Of a stretch of DNA of 64,000 bases, positions 63,012-64,000 are shown piece after piece. Every line of letters begins with the position of its first letter. Position 1 is the stretch's first letter. The stretch is from Labilibaculum sp. DW002. GTDB taxonomy: Bacteria; Bacteroidota; Bacteroidia; Bacteroidales; Marinifilaceae. The stretch spans positions 806,001-870,000 of the forward strand of contig NZ_JAKJSC010000001.1 in assembly GCF_029029525.1 (NCBI RefSeq), in the 5' to 3' direction. A model generated the notes under the pieces. It was not told the DNA's origin. It saw only the letters and a program-made list of their open reading frames with translations, and did not search any database. Position numbers and translations under genes: made by a program.

Positions 63012-64000
63012 TTAACGTTCTATTAATCTTGGTTTCAATTCTATTCTTTTACTTTCTTCTTTGTTCGATTTCATTACTTCTTCTAAAATATCAACCGAAT
63101 ATTGCGCAATTTCCTTAATTGGCTGTGCTACAGAAGTTACTATAGGCAAAGAATAATCGAACAAGTCAAGATTATCAAAGCTCACAAAATTCATTCGATC
63201 CAAATCTTCCCTAAAGGCTGTATTCATTAACCAAATTGCATGTGCTGTTATCTGGTTATTTGTAAATGCAATTGCATCCACCCCTTGCTCCATTAGGAAG
63301 GTTAATTGCGTTTTCGAACTTTCTTTTAAATCATCGATTTCAACAACACGAATCAAATCTTCATCTACATCGATATTATTTTCAATTAAAGCTTGCTTAT
63401 ATCCGTCTATTCTTAATTTTAGAGAATAAACATTTGGTGTAATTGATAACAAGCCAATTCGTTTGGCTCCTTTATTAATCACCTTATCAACTGCCGATCT
63501 CATAGCATTTTTGTTCTCTACTAATATGTAGTTTCCATTAAAATCTGGACTCTCTCTATCAAAGAAAACCATTGGAAATCTTTGAGCCGCCAATGTTTTT
63601 AGCATTCCTAAATTTTCAAAACATGAAGCTACTATCAAAGCATCGACCTGTCGATTTACAAACATGTTAAGCACCTGAGTTTCTTTATCTTTATTCTCAT
63701 CAGTACTTCCAATAAGAAGGTGATACCCCTTTTCCCAAAAATAATCTTCAAGCAAACGTCCAATTTTTGCAAAGAATGGATTGGAAATATCCGGAACTAA
63801 ATAACCAATGGTATTGGTTTGTCCTTGTTTTAAGCTCTTTGCAATTTGATTAGGATGATAATCTACTTTTTTTACATAGTCAAGAATTTTTATTTGCGTT
63901 TTTTTGCTAATATTTTTCTCATCTCCTTTGTTATTAAGTACAAAAGAAACAGTGGTTTTTGATAGACCAAGATCTTGAGCGATATCTTTAATTGATTTCT
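63012..64000 (-). CDS. LacI family transcriptional regulator (5' end outside the window)
   Basis: The frame stays open to the window edge, beyond the internal TTG at 63755, so the gene is cut by a few codons. The N-terminal helix-turn-helix reads SIKDIAQDLGLSKTTVSFVLNNKG, followed by the hinge YHPNQIAKSLKQG and the periplasmic-binding-protein-like effector domain (TNTIGYLVPDISNPFFAKIG, ALIVASCFENLGML, FVSFDNLDLFDYSLPIVTSVAQP). It should repress or activate the downstream MFS-ROK-GH125 genes in response to a sugar. First gene of the operon in this direction. Confidence 0.94.
   Translation of the reverse strand, partial: KSIKDIAQDLGLSKTTVSFVLNNKGDEKNISKKTQIKILDYVKKVDYHPNQIAKSLKQGQTNTIGYLVPDISNPFFAKIGRLLEDYFWEKGYHLLIGSTDENKDKETQVLNMFVNRQVDALIVASCFENLGMLKTLAAQRFPMVFFDRESPDFNGNYILVENKNAMRSAVDKVINKGAKRIGLLSITPNVYSLKLRIDGYKQALIENNIDVDEDLIRVVEIDDLKESSKTQLTFLMEQGVDAIAFTNNQITAHAIWLMNTAFREDLDRMNFVSFDNLDLFDYSLPIVTSVAQPIKEIAQYSVDILEEVMKSNKEESKRIELKPRLIER

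Noticed and set aside
63012-63755. Short LacI-type protein starting at 63755
   Set aside because: The frame continues upstream with a clear helix-turn-helix and hinge to the window edge, so the full gene is longer.

Overview
The window is a visibly AT-rich chromosomal segment from a Bacteroidota bacterium. The evidence is a SusC/SusD pair, many lipoproteins with Bacteroidota-type lipoboxes, a HYC_CC_PP protein beside a Cus-type exporter, and TAnnTTTG-like promoter boxes. The mix of families suggests a marine or anaerobic Marinilabiliales-like organism, but that placement is inference. No rRNA, tRNA, IS, prophage or CRISPR was found.

Left part (1 to about 13 kb): a mostly minus-strand run of small, poorly characterised genes. 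It holds the end of an SF1 helicase, a DUF2200 protein, a DTW-domain tRNA-modification enzyme, several small membrane proteins, an NTF2-like protein, an SMP-30 lipoprotein, a PLDc_N protein, a 341-aa unknown and an AAA_13-type ATPase with a CPYC zinc-hook-like motif. Intergenic gaps here carry imperfect palindromes. At least three genes (3938-4519, 9085-10110, 10259-12358) are bracketed by matching inverted GTTA-type ends, the layout expected of integron gene cassettes. There is also a 148-bp direct repeat in two copies, and REP-like palindromes. At 12561-12736 a TCCGTAAC-like octamer recurs nine times at exactly 21-bp spacing.

Middle part (13-33.4 kb): chromosomal housekeeping and stress genes. 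They include a hybrid-less sensor histidine kinase, a DEAD-box helicase and a copper/silver efflux operon (HYC_CC_PP, CusA, TolC, CusB with HMBD and DUF3347, HMA protein). Then come a DUF4382 lipoprotein, a peroxiredoxin, a TlpA-like thioredoxin, asnB and rlmF, several followed by clear hairpin terminators.

Right part (33.8-64 kb): one large polysaccharide utilisation locus for alpha-mannosides, most plausibly high-mannose N-glycans. SusC/SusD and a LamG surface lipoprotein bind and import glycan. Three divergent GH92 alpha-mannosidases and a Tat-exported GH125 trim mannose. A secreted GH65 and an inverting-type GH97 would remove alpha-glucose. Two transporters (an AmpG-like MFS and an SSS symporter) would bring the core disaccharide to a cytosolic GH130 phosphorylase. 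A second operon (LacI, sugar MFS, ROK kinase, GH125) handles free hexose. A divergent 839-aa membrane regulator, with a LamG and kelch-like sensor outside and a SARP/BTAD-like DNA-binding part inside, probably controls the locus. Hairpin terminators between PUL segments suggest graded expression. No GH18/GH85 endoglycosidase, GH76 or GH99 is present in the window.
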